A stretch of DNA of 64,000 nucleotides from the NCBI GenBank assembly GCA_017520185.1, contig JAFXGO010000030.1, positions 167,003-231,002 on the forward strand. Direction: 5' to 3'. The notes beneath the pieces are model-generated. The model saw nothing but the letters and a program-made list of their open reading frames with translations. It was not told the DNA's origin and ran no database searches. The translations under genes were made by a program, and so were the position numbers. The stretch is from Elusimicrobiaceae bacterium. GTDB taxonomy: Bacteria; Elusimicrobiota; Elusimicrobia; Elusimicrobiales; Elusimicrobiaceae. The stretch's first letter is position 1. Each line of letters opens with the position of its first letter. Positions 52,836 through 61,247 of this stretch are shown in pieces.

Positions 52836-54131
52836 ATGACTGCAGCAATTTTGTTTATTGGTATCGTACTTTTTTTAGGGCAGGTGTTTTCTTCTTTGTT
52901 TGCAAAAACACGTCTGCCTGATGTTTTGCCATTAATGCTTTTAGGTATGTTAATGGGGCCTATAACGGGGCTTGTTCGGCCGGAGGATTTTGGCCATGCC
53001 GGAGAAATTTTTACTACTTTGGCACTGATTGTGGTGCTTTTTCAAAGCGGTATTGAACTAAAAATACTATCCTTGCGTGGAGCGATGGGGCAAGGTTTTT
53101 TGCTTACGACGATTGCTTTTAGCATTTTAACAATCGTTTTGGCATGGGTTGCGCATTTAACCTTAGGTGTGCCCCAATTATATGCATTTATTATTGGAGC
53201 CATTGTGGCTGACAATTCTACAGCAGTGGTGACACCTCTGTTGGATAAACTTAAAATTTCCCCTCAGACTCGTGCTATTTTGTTTTTAGAAGCCAATTTA
53301 ACGGGTGTTTATTCTATTGTGTTGGCTTTGGCCTTGTTGGGAATAGCCGTAAAAGGAGGGACTTTTACACTGCAAGGAGTGGGGCTGGAAATTTTGCAAT
53401 CTTTTGCCATCGGCCTTATGCTCAGCATAGTCGCCGGATTATTTTGGATGCGTATTCTAAATAGAGTTCGCAGTTTGGAAAATGCGGTTTCTTTGACTTT
53501 TGCCTTTGTTCTTTTAGTATATGGATTAAGTGAGTTGGCCGGTGGAGACGGCGCGATTGCTACCTTAACTTTTGGTGCAGTAGCCGGTAATATGCGTTTG
53601 TTGCGTAGATTGTGGCTTAAAAAAGTCAGTTTTAATGCTTTGACGCTTAATAATGGAGAGAAAAGTTTTTTTGAAGAGGTAGAATTTATTTTTAAAACCT
53701 TGTTTTTTGTCTATATGGGTATTTCTATGCGGATAGGAGAAATCCATTTGCTTGCTTTGGGTTTGTTCTTTTCGTTGGCAAAAATCTTGGTGAGGGCTCC
53801 TTGCGTAAATTGGTGTGTCAGCAAAAAAATTACTCGCAGTGACTGTTCTGTCATTTTAGCCATGTGCCCTAACGGATTGGTAAGTGCCGTATTGGCGGCT
53901 ATGATTGCCCAACACCTTCCGGAAAATGGTCGTGTGATACAAGATGTTATTTATTCGGTCATCTTTTTTAGTGTGATGCTTTCCAGCCTGATGTCTTTTA
54001 GAATAGAAAAGGGGGGATTGCTTTGGATAGGAGAGCACTTTTTCTTGCGTCATTGTCACTCCAAAATACAATCGCTACCTTCTGAAGAATCGGTAGAAAA
54101 TAATATCGCTACGGACGATACACAAAAGTAA
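52836..54131 (+). CDS. Cation:proton antiporter, CPA1/CPA2 (NhaP/KefB-like)
   Basis: 431 residues with about 12 hydrophobic helices (1-395) and a short cytoplasmic tail. Typical segments: LPDVLPLMLLGMLMGPITGL, LIVVLFQSGIELK, FIIGAIVADNSTAVVTPLLDKL (AxxADxTAV is the ion-site region) and ELAGGDGAIATLTFGAVAGN. Exports Na+ or K+ in exchange for H+. No RCK/TrkA domain attached. The 3' end overlaps the convergent YfiH gene by 23 bp. Leaderless-type promoter. Confidence 0.87.
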   Translation: MTAAILFIGIVLFLGQVFSSLFAKTRLPDVLPLMLLGMLMGPITGLVRPEDFGHAGEIFTTLALIVVLFQSGIELKILSLRGAMGQGFLLTTIAFSILTIVLAWVAHLTLGVPQLYAFIIGAIVADNSTAVVTPLLDKLKISPQTRAILFLEANLTGVYSIVLALALLGIAVKGGTFTLQGVGLEILQSFAIGLMLSIVAGLFWMRILNRVRSLENAVSLTFAFVLLVYGLSELAGGDGAIATLTFGAVAGNMRLLRRLWLKKVSFNALTLNNGEKSFFEEVEFIFKTLFFVYMGISMRIGEIHLLALGLFFSLAKILVRAPCVNWCVSKKITRSDCSVILAMCPNGLVSAVLAAMIAQHLPENGRVIQDVIYSVIFFSVMLSSLMSFRIEKGGLLWIGEHFFLRHCHSKIQSLPSEESVENNIATDDTQK

Positions 54132-54798
54132 GCAGTGCATCTTTGGTGTGGTCCCTGCGGTAAGAGAAAAATTTGAGTTTATCTCCGCAAGTACATAGAT
54201 GCGGAAATTGCATGTCTTTTTCTTCAATTCCTGCCGATAGTAATTGACGGGTAATGGCTTTGTTCAAATCCACATAAAGTTTGCCTTCTTTTTTAATAAC
54301 GCAACTATCAAATTGTTCTGCCACATCGCTCTGTACCTCAAAACAACAACTTTGAATGTGAGGCCCTACCCAAGCCGAAATTTTCCCTTGAGCACCTTGT
54401 TTTTTCATTTCCAATACCGTTTTGGCCGGAAGTCCGGCCACTACTCCGCGCCAACCACAGTGTGAAAGGCCTAATACTTCGGCTTTTTCGTCCCATAAGA
54501 CAAGAGGTACACAATCGGCTGTTAAAATAGCTGCGCCAAAGCCTTTTCCTTTTATTACCCAACCGTCTGCTTCAGCCAAAGGAGCAGACTGTATTTTTTT
54601 TACATCTTCCGAAGAAACAACACAAATCAGGTTATCAGCGTGAACTTGTTTGAATCGCAAAATGTTCTTTTCGTCGATACCCAAGCGCTCAAATAAAGCG
54701 TGTGTGCTTTCGGCAAGGCGCATATTGCCTAAATCACGGTCCGTAGTGCCATGAATAACACCCAAAGATAGAAGACGAGGGTCAGAGTAGAGTTTCAT
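54109..54798 (-). CDS. pgeF: YfiH/PgeF family protein (laccase-domain, purine nucleoside-phosphorylase-like)
   Basis: 229 residues. Motifs: RFKQVHADNL (metal His), AILTADCVPLVLWD (metal Cys) and GLSHCGWRGVVAGL (metal His). Members edit peptidoglycan precursors in E. coli and show adenosine deaminase/phosphorylase activity elsewhere. It lies 2 bp after murI on the same strand, so a cell-wall link is plausible. The C-terminus overlaps the antiporter gene. Confidence 0.88.
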   Translation of the reverse strand: MKLYSDPRLLSLGVIHGTTDRDLGNMRLAESTHALFERLGIDEKNILRFKQVHADNLICVVSSEDVKKIQSAPLAEADGWVIKGKGFGAAILTADCVPLVLWDEKAEVLGLSHCGWRGVVAGLPAKTVLEMKKQGAQGKISAWVGPHIQSCCFEVQSDVAEQFDSCVIKKEGKLYVDLNKAITRQLLSAGIEEKDMQFPHLCTCGDKLKFFSYRRDHTKDALLTFVYRP

Positions 54799-54800
54799 AA

Positions 54801-55598
54801 TTAATTTAATTTTTTAAGGTAAACTTGTTTTAATTCTCGGCCTAAAATATGTTTGGCTAACCGTTTAAAACGGGTGGGTGCATCGCTGGCATAAATTTTG
54901 AGGCTGCCTCTGCCTTTTTTGTTTAATTGCTGCGTATTGAGCAGGCGCGTTTTCACTTCTTCTGCCAACACTTCAGCGGCATCTACCAGCTGAATGCAAT
55001 TGCCTAATACTTTTGAAATTCTTTTTTTAATGACAGGATAATGCGTGCATCCCAATATAACGGTATCTGTTCCGCTTTTGATAATGGGGGCTAAATAATC
55101 GGCAATAATGGCTTCTCCGCCTTTTTTATGAATCCAACCTTCTTCAATAAGAGGTACAAACAAAGGGCAAGCCTGTTGAGTGATTTTTAAGCGTTTATCC
55201 AACCTTAACAATTCTTTAGGATAGGCTTTACTGGAAACAGTTGCTTCTGTGGCCAGCACAGCAATTTTGCCTGTGCGGCTGCTTTGTACTGCCTTGAGCG
55301 AACCCGGTTTAATTACACCGATAACGGGTACGGATATTTTTTTCTGTAAATCAGCCAATGCCAAAGCAGAAGCGGTATTGCACGCCACGACAATGAGTTT
55401 TACTTTTTGATTTTCCAAAAAACGAGCAATATCTAAAGAAAACCGGGAGACAGTCTTCTTTGATTTAGAGCCATAAGGAGTGTTGGCGGTATCGCCAAAG
55501 TAAATATATTTTTCTTTGGGCAATACGCGAGTGAGGGTTTTTAAAATGGTTAACCCTCCCAAACCGGAATCAAAAATACCAATGGGTCTGCTATTCAT
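54801..55598 (-). CDS. murI: Glutamate racemase
   Basis: 265 residues; makes D-glutamate for peptidoglycan. The two catalytic cysteines are in VVACNTASAL and ILGCTHYPVI; the N-terminal IGIFDSGLGGLTILK and YFGDTANTPYGSKS are hallmark segments. It heads a two-gene unit with the YfiH gene. No ribosome site; a TATAAT is 7 nt upstream. Confidence 0.94.
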   Translation of the reverse strand: MNSRPIGIFDSGLGGLTILKTLTRVLPKEKYIYFGDTANTPYGSKSKKTVSRFSLDIARFLENQKVKLIVVACNTASALALADLQKKISVPVIGVIKPGSLKAVQSSRTGKIAVLATEATVSSKAYPKELLRLDKRLKITQQACPLFVPLIEEGWIHKKGGEAIIADYLAPIIKSGTDTVILGCTHYPVIKKRISKVLGNCIQLVDAAEVLAEEVKTRLLNTQQLNKKGRGSLKIYASDAPTRFKRLAKHILGRELKQVYLKKLN

Positions 55599-55605
55599 TA
55601 TTAAT

Positions 55606-55611
55606 ATTATA
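55606..55611 (-). promoter_or_regulatory. -10 box 7 nt before murI (leaderless pattern)
   Basis: ACTATAAT followed by ATTAATA and ATG on the minus strand. Confidence 0.6.
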
Positions 55612-55665
55612 GTAAATATGCTGTAGGATACGAAGCGAAAGTGACAAAAAGGGGGTAGTTTGTGC

Positions 55666-55671
55666 TAGAAT
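55666..55671 (+). promoter_or_regulatory. -10 box 6 nt before the kinase start (leaderless pattern)
   Basis: TAGAAT then ATGAAT and ATG at 55678. Two ATGs are possible; the second gives the same 6-nt spacing as the other leaderless genes here and was chosen. Confidence 0.55.
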
Positions 55672-55677
55672 ATGAAT

Positions 55678-57168
55678 ATGCTAAGAAAACTCTTTTGGTT
55701 TATCTTATTGTTAACTTTGTCTATCGGCGCTTTTGCATCTACATCGACGCAAGGGGCGGCTCCGTTGTTGGTTGGGGGAAACTTTTCTCAAAGTACCAAC
55801 ACTTCTCAGCGAGTGATTTTTGATCAAGCTACGCGTGACGAAGAAATAGCCAAATTAAACGAGCGTTTGAAAAATAAAGATTACGTTGGCACCACTACTC
55901 GTATTAATGAGTTAGTTTCAAAAAATTTTTTAGATAAACGTTTTTATTTGTTGTTGGCTATTGCTTATGACGGAATGAAACAATATGAAGATGTGATTTA
56001 TTCCGCCGGTGAGGCTATTGCCGTCGCTCCGCAAGATTCGCGCGCCTATATTTTGCGTGCGCAAGCCTATTTGAACGAGGGTGATTATGAGCGGTGCCGC
56101 ATCGACGTAAATAAAGCATTAAAACTAAATCCTAAGTCTCAAATGGCGTTAAAAATAAAGAAGGATTTAGATGAGAAAACAAAAGCCCAATTTGCTCATA
56201 AGCCTGTTGTCCAAAAGAAATCTTCTCCTTCAACGCACTGGTTGGTAGTTTACTTTTTGGCAATCGTAGTGGCGGTGATTATCTTTATATACTTGCGTTA
56301 TGAAGATTTGTTCCGTCATGGTTCTAAAACGGCCTATAGCCGCAGAGAAGTGGAAGTTAAAGAGCAATATGAGTTTTTGCGCCAAATAGGGGAAGGCGGC
56401 ATGGGGAAAGTGTATGAGGCTTATGATAAAGTGCTCAAACGAAAAGTAGCCATCAAACGTGTCCGCCCTGAATTGGTACGCAGTGCCTATATCAGAGAAC
56501 AATTTTTGGCAGAAGCCCGCATGGTGGCTTTATTGCGCCATCCGTGTATTGTAGAAATTTATACGGTTATTGAGTCAGAGAGCAGTTTATATTTGGTATT
56601 TGAATATGTAGACGGGCAAACTTTAGAGACTCGTTTAGACATCGATGGGCGTATCCCCTTTTCTGAGGCGAAACAAATTTTTGATTATGTATGTAGAGGC
56701 TTGCATTATGCCCACTCACAGGATATTATCCATTGTGATTTAAAGCCGGGTAATATTATGATTTGTGAGAATGGTTCAGCCAAGGTGATGGATTTTGGTG
56801 TGGCCAAAAAGTCTATGGAAGAAGATACCGGAGCGCGTACGGTGGCCGGTACGCCTGCGTATATGGCGCCGGAACAACAGAAAGGCTTTATGCGCAAACA
56901 ATCTGACGTTTATTCATTGGCTTTGTGTTTGTATGAGGCTTTGGTAGGACAAGTGCCTTGGAGTGTGAAAGGCTTTGATATTGCTACCAAGCGGGTTTAT
57001 CCTCCTTCTCGCTTAGTACCCGGAATTCCGGTGGCTGTAGATCGCTTGCTGGAAGATGCCCTGCGGGAAGACCCTAAAGAGCGTATACAGAGCATTGATG
57101 AATTTTGGTCTCGCTTGAATGCCATTAAACCAATGCCCGATGAACATTTAGAAAAGACACATTATTAA
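55678..57168 (+). CDS. Transmembrane Ser/Thr protein kinase with extracytoplasmic TPR region
   Basis: 496 residues. Signal-like N-terminus (about 1-20), a TPR-like helical region (about 50-165), one transmembrane helix (about 188-206), then a Hanks-type kinase (about 232-480): glycine loop IGEGGMGKVYEA, Lys260 in AIKRV, catalytic loop HCDLKPGN (Asp354), DFG 372-374 and activation segment GTPAYMAPEQ. The Arg of the HRD motif is Cys, a non-RD kinase. The sensor part faces outside and the kinase inside, the reverse order of PknB-type enzymes. No phosphatase gene adjacent. Confidence 0.88.
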   Translation: MLRKLFWFILLLTLSIGAFASTSTQGAAPLLVGGNFSQSTNTSQRVIFDQATRDEEIAKLNERLKNKDYVGTTTRINELVSKNFLDKRFYLLLAIAYDGMKQYEDVIYSAGEAIAVAPQDSRAYILRAQAYLNEGDYERCRIDVNKALKLNPKSQMALKIKKDLDEKTKAQFAHKPVVQKKSSPSTHWLVVYFLAIVVAVIIFIYLRYEDLFRHGSKTAYSRREVEVKEQYEFLRQIGEGGMGKVYEAYDKVLKRKVAIKRVRPELVRSAYIREQFLAEARMVALLRHPCIVEIYTVIESESSLYLVFEYVDGQTLETRLDIDGRIPFSEAKQIFDYVCRGLHYAHSQDIIHCDLKPGNIMICENGSAKVMDFGVAKKSMEEDTGARTVAGTPAYMAPEQQKGFMRKQSDVYSLALCLYEALVGQVPWSVKGFDIATKRVYPPSRLVPGIPVAVDRLLEDALREDPKERIQSIDEFWSRLNAIKPMPDEHLEKTHY

Positions 57169-57197
57169 AAAAACCCCGCTTTTGGCGGGGTTTTTTA
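57167..57197. terminator. Bidirectional terminator
   Basis: AAAAACCCCGC / GCGGGGTTTTTT between the kinase and the convergent corA gene. Confidence 0.87.
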
Positions 57198-57201
57198 CAG
57201 A

Positions 57202-58116
57202 TTACCAATTTTTATGCCGCCAGTATATCATAACCAGCCATACAGACACTAATCCCAGACCCATTAACATCCAGAAAGCATCGGGGTGATGCTCCAAAGG
57301 CAAGGCCACATTCATACCGTAAATACTGGCAATCAGTGTGGGAACCATTAAAGAAATGGTAATAATATTTAATTTTTTAATCAGCAAGTTTAAGTTGTTG
57401 CTGACAATGCTGGCCCGTGCTCCCAACATCTGGGCTAAAATGTTGGAGTGAATGTCAGCCTGAGTTTTACATTGCAGGTTTTCTACGATAATATCATCTA
57501 ACATTTCCCCATCGTTTTCATCAAAACCAAAACGAGAGGCCAAAGTTCTCATCTTTTCAAACACAAAGCCGTTGGCAGTGATGGCTTCAGCATAATACAC
57601 CAAACTCTTTTCCAGGCTAAATAAGTTTAGCAAATAGGTATTATCCATAGATTCATTCATCTTGTCTTCAATTTCTTCTGAAATTAAATGGATAATGCGC
57701 AAGTGTTCAATATAGTGAGAAATGGAGTTGTATACCAATTTTAAAAATACGTTTTTAATAGAATCTACCTTTTGAAAACGTTTTCCAACAAATAAAGGAA
57801 TATCTTCTGCCAAGACTACAACCAACTTATCTGCAAATAAAAAGGTGCCTACAGAGGCAACTTTAAACTCCAGTTGGTCTTTGCCGGAATAATTTTTGGG
57901 ACGTTTATAAATCATTACCGTATGTTCCGGTTCAAACTCCAAACGAGGTAATTCATCCGGGTCCAAAGAAGATGCTAAAGTATGTTCATCAATTTGAAAA
58001 TCACTTACTAAAAAACGTTGTTCTTCAACTGTTGGATTGGTAAACACATACACCTGTGCTTTTTCGTCTTCAGTCACGCACAGTTTGCGGTCCATAATAT
58101 TATATTTTGTCAGCAT
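57202..58116 (-). CDS. corA: CorA-type magnesium/divalent cation transporter
   Basis: 304 residues: a large cytoplasmic N-terminal domain, a long helix, and two C-terminal transmembrane helices. The YGMN selectivity motif (SIYGMNVALP) lies between them, near residue 265, and the final short basic tail is typical. Forms a pentameric Mg2+/Co2+ channel. Two starts are possible: the ATG at 58116 or an internal one at 58095, which is preceded by TATAAT. The first has GGGTG in front and was kept. Confidence 0.9.
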   Translation of the reverse strand: MLTKYNIMDRKLCVTEDEKAQVYVFTNPTVEEQRFLVSDFQIDEHTLASSLDPDELPRLEFEPEHTVMIYKRPKNYSGKDQLEFKVASVGTFLFADKLVVVLAEDIPLFVGKRFQKVDSIKNVFLKLVYNSISHYIEHLRIIHLISEEIEDKMNESMDNTYLLNLFSLEKSLVYYAEAITANGFVFEKMRTLASRFGFDENDGEMLDDIIVENLQCKTQADIHSNILAQMLGARASIVSNNLNLLIKKLNIITISLMVPTLIASIYGMNVALPLEHHPDAFWMLMGLGLVSVWLVMIYWRHKNW

Positions 58117-58249
58117 ATAACACCCGCTAAAAAAAGTTTCTTTTTATATGATAACACCTCGAGGGCAGATTGTAAAGTTTTTTCTTATTAGGGTGTTTTC
58201 GGCTCTGTATTTGCTATAGTATAAATATATTTTAAGTAGAGGTTTGATT

Positions 58250-59002
58250 ATGAGCATTCTTTTTCCCAAAAAAAACAAGGTGAAATTAAAAGAACTTTCC
58301 GGTGCTAAAACATATTTGAAACATTTAAAATGTGATATTAAACTGCCTACGAAAGCGATTGTTTGTCCTCTTTCGTCTTTGACAAAGTTTGCTTTAAGTC
58401 AGGCTAATTTTAAACATTATAATTGTGAAGCCGATATTTATGTGGATGAAAAGAAAGGTTATTGTTATGTGACGGGGTTTGGGGTGGGAGCTCCGGCGAT
58501 GGCAATGGCATTGGAAGTATTGATTGCATTGGGGGTTAAAGAGTTGGTGTTGATGGGAATTGCTGGGTCTTTGCAGCCGGAAGCGGTGGCGGCAGACTTG
58601 GTTTTGTGTGATGGAGCAGTGGCCGATGAAGGGATTTCCAAACACTATGTGCCGAAAGAAGTATTAAAACCTTCCGCTTCTTTGACTAAAAAATTGGGAG
58701 CCGCACTGAAAAAAGAAAAGTTAGACTTTCATGTGGGCCCTACTTGGACAACGGATGCCATTTTCCGTGAAACGGCGGAAGAAGTGGCCCACTATCAAAA
58801 GAAGAATGTTTTGACTGTAGAAATGGAAGCCTCTGCTTTTTTTGCCATTTGCGAACAGAAAAAAGTGAAAGCAGCAGCAGCTTTTGTAGTTAGCGATGAG
58901 TTGTACCGCCTTAAATGGGAGCCTCACTTTGGCGAAAAACCTATTTTCCAGCATTTACATGCCTTGTATCACACTGCTGTTAAAATGTTGACCGGAAAAT
59001 AA
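58250..59002 (+). CDS. Nucleoside phosphorylase family protein (PNP/UDP family)
   Basis: 250 residues from the ATG at 58250 (AGAGGTTTG in front; an earlier TTG at 58244 was rejected). Purine/uridine phosphorylase fold: VTGFGVGAPAMAMALEVLIALGVKELVLMGIAGSL (phosphate site), TTDAIFRET and VEMEASAFFAICE (ribose-binding Glu), FVVSDELY (base-binding Asp). Cleaves a nucleoside with phosphate; whether uridine or purine is not clear. Confidence 0.87.
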   Translation: MSILFPKKNKVKLKELSGAKTYLKHLKCDIKLPTKAIVCPLSSLTKFALSQANFKHYNCEADIYVDEKKGYCYVTGFGVGAPAMAMALEVLIALGVKELVLMGIAGSLQPEAVAADLVLCDGAVADEGISKHYVPKEVLKPSASLTKKLGAALKKEKLDFHVGPTWTTDAIFRETAEEVAHYQKKNVLTVEMEASAFFAICEQKKVKAAAAFVVSDELYRLKWEPHFGEKPIFQHLHALYHTAVKMLTGK

Positions 59003-59016
59003 ACAGTATTTAAATA

Positions 59017-59048
59017 CAAAACACCCCGTCAAATGACGGGGTGTTTTG
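59017..59048. terminator. Bidirectional terminator
   Basis: CAAAACACCCCGTC / GACGGGGTGTTTTG, perfect 14-bp stem with a 4-nt loop between convergent genes. Confidence 0.87.
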
Positions 59049-59058
59049 GTAAGAAAAT

Positions 59059-59316
59059 TTATTTTTTCAAAAGAGCTTGTGTGAGTGCTTGTGAAAATTG
59101 ATCTGCGCAGGAAGTGCCTTTCCCTGCGCAATCATTTCCGGCCAAAAGAGCGGCTATTTCGGCAGCCGGCTTGCCTTGTACCAATTTGCTGATTGCCAAC
59201 AAATTGCCGGAACAACCTCCTAAAAATATAACTTGTTTTATTTTGTTTTCTTCGTCTAATTCAAATTGAATTTCCTGACAACAAACCCCTTGTGTGCGGT
59301 AATAATACGTCGGCAT
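59059..59316 (-). CDS. TSCPD-domain protein (TIGR03905-like)
   Basis: 85 residues. Recognised by its small size, GVCCQEIQFELDE, FLGGCSGNLLAISKLVQGKP and CAGKGTSCADQFSQAL. The TSCPD domain also occurs at the C-terminus of vitamin B12-dependent ribonucleotide reductases and related proteins; conserved cysteines suggest a metal or redox role. Function of the stand-alone form is not known. Confidence 0.85.
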   Translation of the reverse strand: MPTYYYRTQGVCCQEIQFELDEENKIKQVIFLGGCSGNLLAISKLVQGKPAAEIAALLAGNDCAGKGTSCADQFSQALTQALLKK

Positions 59317-59924
59317 AATAGTATCTCCTATTTTATTTTCACCATTGTATCAAATCTCATATCAGGAAGGGTTTGTGGCACCGGCATCCTTTAATATTTT
59401 AACAATAACCATATTTCCTATTTCTTCCGCAAATACTAAGCGCTCATCCCCTCATTTTCTTTTTGACTATTCTTTTCTAAAGAATCGGCAGAAAATATCA
59501 TCTTTCCACCTAAGCCTAATAAAGTTGCAGGTAAAATGATCAAACAGATATTTCGTTTATACATGGTTATTTCCTGAAAAACATATCAATGTTCGAATAT
59601 TATTTTCAATAAGATTTTGATTGTTTTTGGTTTTAAAGAGAATTGTTTGAAAAGTCTTATTAGTTAATCTTTTAATCGAAACTTCTCCATAAATTATATT
59701 AACTTGATGTGCAAATAATTTCTTGTAAAAGTTATCGTGTTTCCAGCAAATATATCGCATTAAATATTTTCTGAAGAATGAAATTGTAGCAACCTAATTA
59801 TAAATGAAAATGAAGGTGTGTCTGTTGGAGTAATATTAAAAAATTGTGATATGTGTTTAAAAGATATATAATAAGATGAAGGTATTTATTTACCTTTATT
59901 CTATAGAATTCAGAGGAAAAAAAT
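59317..59924. other. A/T-rich intergenic stretch with a broken small gene
   Basis: About 600 bp with no robust gene. It holds the short minus-strand frame at 59436-59564 (listed separately) and an A/T-rich segment (59570-59880) in which a 67-residue minus-strand frame (59557-59760) has no ribosome site or recognisable features. A promoter for the next gene probably lies around 59870-59910. Confidence 0.5.
59366..59564 (-). pseudogene. Small secreted-peptide gene, possibly frameshifted
   Basis: From ATG 59564 (AGGAAATAACC in front) a 42-residue frame runs MYKRNICLIILPATLLGLGG..., signal-like, to a stop at 59436. One frame over, sequence continues without a stop as LVFAEEIGNMVIVKILKDAG to about 59366, and the two parts read naturally as one protein. 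This looks like a single-base frameshift, or simply a short peptide gene with a coincidental open frame after it. Confidence 0.35.
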
Positions 59925-60077
59925 ATGAAAAAAATCGTATTGTTAGTGATGGCTTGTGCTTTCATGACTGCCTGCATGGGTACCCGCGGTACCATCGGTG
60001 GTAAAAAAGTATGCACCAACGATTATTTGTTGGGCGTGTTGTCTATCAGCGAATTAGTAGACCCCTGTGGTAAATAA
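59925..60077 (+). CDS. Small lipoprotein, DUF4223/YhfL-like
   Basis: 50 residues with an AGAGG ribosome site. Signal peptide with lipobox MTAC, Cys17. The mature part CTNDYLLGVLSISELVDPCGK matches the pattern of the E. coli YhfL family as I remember it (C..DYLL...SIS.I...CG). The two outer cysteines may form a disulfide. Function unknown. It is too short for usual gene calling, and is followed by its own terminator. Confidence 0.75.
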   Translation: MKKIVLLVMACAFMTACMGTRGTIGGKKVCTNDYLLGVLSISELVDPCGK

Positions 60078-60092
60078 ATAATTCTGTTTATG

Positions 60093-60127
60093 AAAAGTGC
60101 CCCGGTGTAATGCTGGGGTGCTTTTCT
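60093..60127 (+). terminator. Terminator of the small lipoprotein gene
   Basis: AAAAGTGCCCC / GGGGTGCTTTT with two G-U pairs, followed by CTTA; moderately strong. Confidence 0.75.
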
Positions 60128-60148
60128 TATCGTTTAGAAACAAATACT

Positions 60149-60604
60149 ATGAAAAAGTTTTTTTATGTAGGATTTTCCTTTCTTTTCTTATTAGCTTGCC
60201 AAGTTGGTAAACAAGCAGCGCATCTAAACAATGCAGAAGAAGCGCATAAGGTTCTTTCGGATTATTTTTTATCTGATCCTCAAGCCGGAAAAGCATTTCC
60301 TTATTTATCTCAGTGCAAATTGGCCCCTGCACAGCCGAACCCTTCTCAAAAAAATTTGGATGCTTCTAAAACGTATGTTTGTTCTGTTGAACATACTGAT
60401 AAACGACGTTATATTGCCGTCGTGTCGGTGGATCCTTTATTGATAAGTGAAGTGGATTATTATAAAAGATCGGCTACAGAGTTTGTGTATATTGCACTTT
60501 TATACTATGATCAAGATAAGAAAAACTTAACCGGTACCAAACTCTTATTTAATATATACAAAAATCGCGTAGAAAAACAGACGGACGTAAGCGCTGGATC
60601 TTAA
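60149..60604 (+). CDS. Lipoprotein of unknown function
   Basis: 151 residues from ATG 60149. Signal peptide with lipobox LLAC, Cys17. The mature part has two more cysteines (about 64 and 86) and beta-rich segments (YIAVVSVDPLLISEVDYYKR, FVYIALLYYD). No family recognised. The longer upstream frame would run through the terminator and was rejected; the ribosome site is weak. Confidence 0.65.
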   Translation: MKKFFYVGFSFLFLLACQVGKQAAHLNNAEEAHKVLSDYFLSDPQAGKAFPYLSQCKLAPAQPNPSQKNLDASKTYVCSVEHTDKRRYIAVVSVDPLLISEVDYYKRSATEFVYIALLYYDQDKKNLTGTKLLFNIYKNRVEKQTDVSAGS

Positions 60605-60626
60605 AGAGAAATTCTTTGATAAATAA

Positions 60627-60656
60627 AATCCCTAGAACTTTTTGGTTCTAGGGATT
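60627..60656. terminator. Perfect 12-bp hairpin, terminator-like on the minus strand
   Basis: AATCCCTAGAAC / GTTCTAGGGATT with a TTTTTG loop. Followed by TTTATTTATC on the minus strand but by CAGTATGG on the plus strand. It may end transcription of the preceding lipoprotein imperfectly. Confidence 0.6.
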
Positions 60657-60673
60657 CAGTATGGGGTACCTTA

Positions 60674-60808
60674 GTGGAGTATATTTATGATTATTTTTCC
60701 ACTAATATTATTTATTGGGAAGCCCTGCTTGTACGACGTGAAAAAGTGATGAGAAATGGAACAAAAGGTCCATCTTATGATTTTTTGACAATGGCTCTTG
60801 AGCGCTAA
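60674..60808 (+). pseudogene. Short frame, probable gene remnant
   Basis: A 44-codon frame beginning at a GTG without ribosome site: VEYIYDYFSTNIIYWEALLV... ending SYDFLTMALER. The composition is protein-like and the residues look like an excerpt of a longer protein, but no family is recognised. Confidence 0.3.
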
Positions 60809-60941
60809 TTTTTGCCTTCCGCTAGAACTTTTAGCCAGTTTTGCTAGAACTAGCATCTAAGGCCCTATATTATATGAGAATGAGTAAATATAACCTTCCT
60901 GTATAATGTTTAATAAGAATATAGGTCAGAAATTACGAAAA

Positions 60942-61071
60942 AAGGAGTAATTATGTAAAAAACGATAAAATTCTAGCCGCCAATAGTGGTTATGTTCCGC
61001 TTGCCAAAAAGAAGGAAACTAGGCGAAAGTACGCCGAAGGACATTATCAGATAATAAAAATAAAAATCTAA
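60942..61071 (+). pseudogene. Start-stop pair followed by a 38-codon frame
   Basis: A good ribosome site (AAAGGAG, 60941-60947) leads to ATG immediately followed by TAA (60953-60958). One frame over, an open stretch from 60955 to 61071 encodes VKNDKILAANSGYVPLAKKK..., lysine-rich. A TATAAT lies at about 60902. Either a small gene broken by a 2-nt change right after the start codon, or a minimal AUG-stop element. A terminator follows at 61121. Confidence 0.35.
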
Positions 61072-61120
61072 CTTTAAGAAAAAAGCCCTAGTTGGAAAAA
61101 TTTTTCAGAAATTTTACTCC

Positions 61121-61166
61121 AAAAGCCCCTATTAAAAATTTTTTCAGATTTTTAGGGGCTTTTTTA
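61121..61166 (+). terminator. Terminator-like hairpin with long A/T arms
   Basis: AAAAGCCCCTATTAAAAAT ... ATTTTTAGGGGCTTTTTT. A similar but weaker half (AAAGCCCTA...AAAAATTTTTCAGAAA) lies just upstream, suggesting a partial duplication. Confidence 0.75.
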
Positions 61167-61247
61167 TATATGTATATGATTTGCTTTGCGAATGGGGAAA
61201 ATACTTTTCCCGACACGTTTTTGTCGGGGAATTGAGCACTTTTTATT

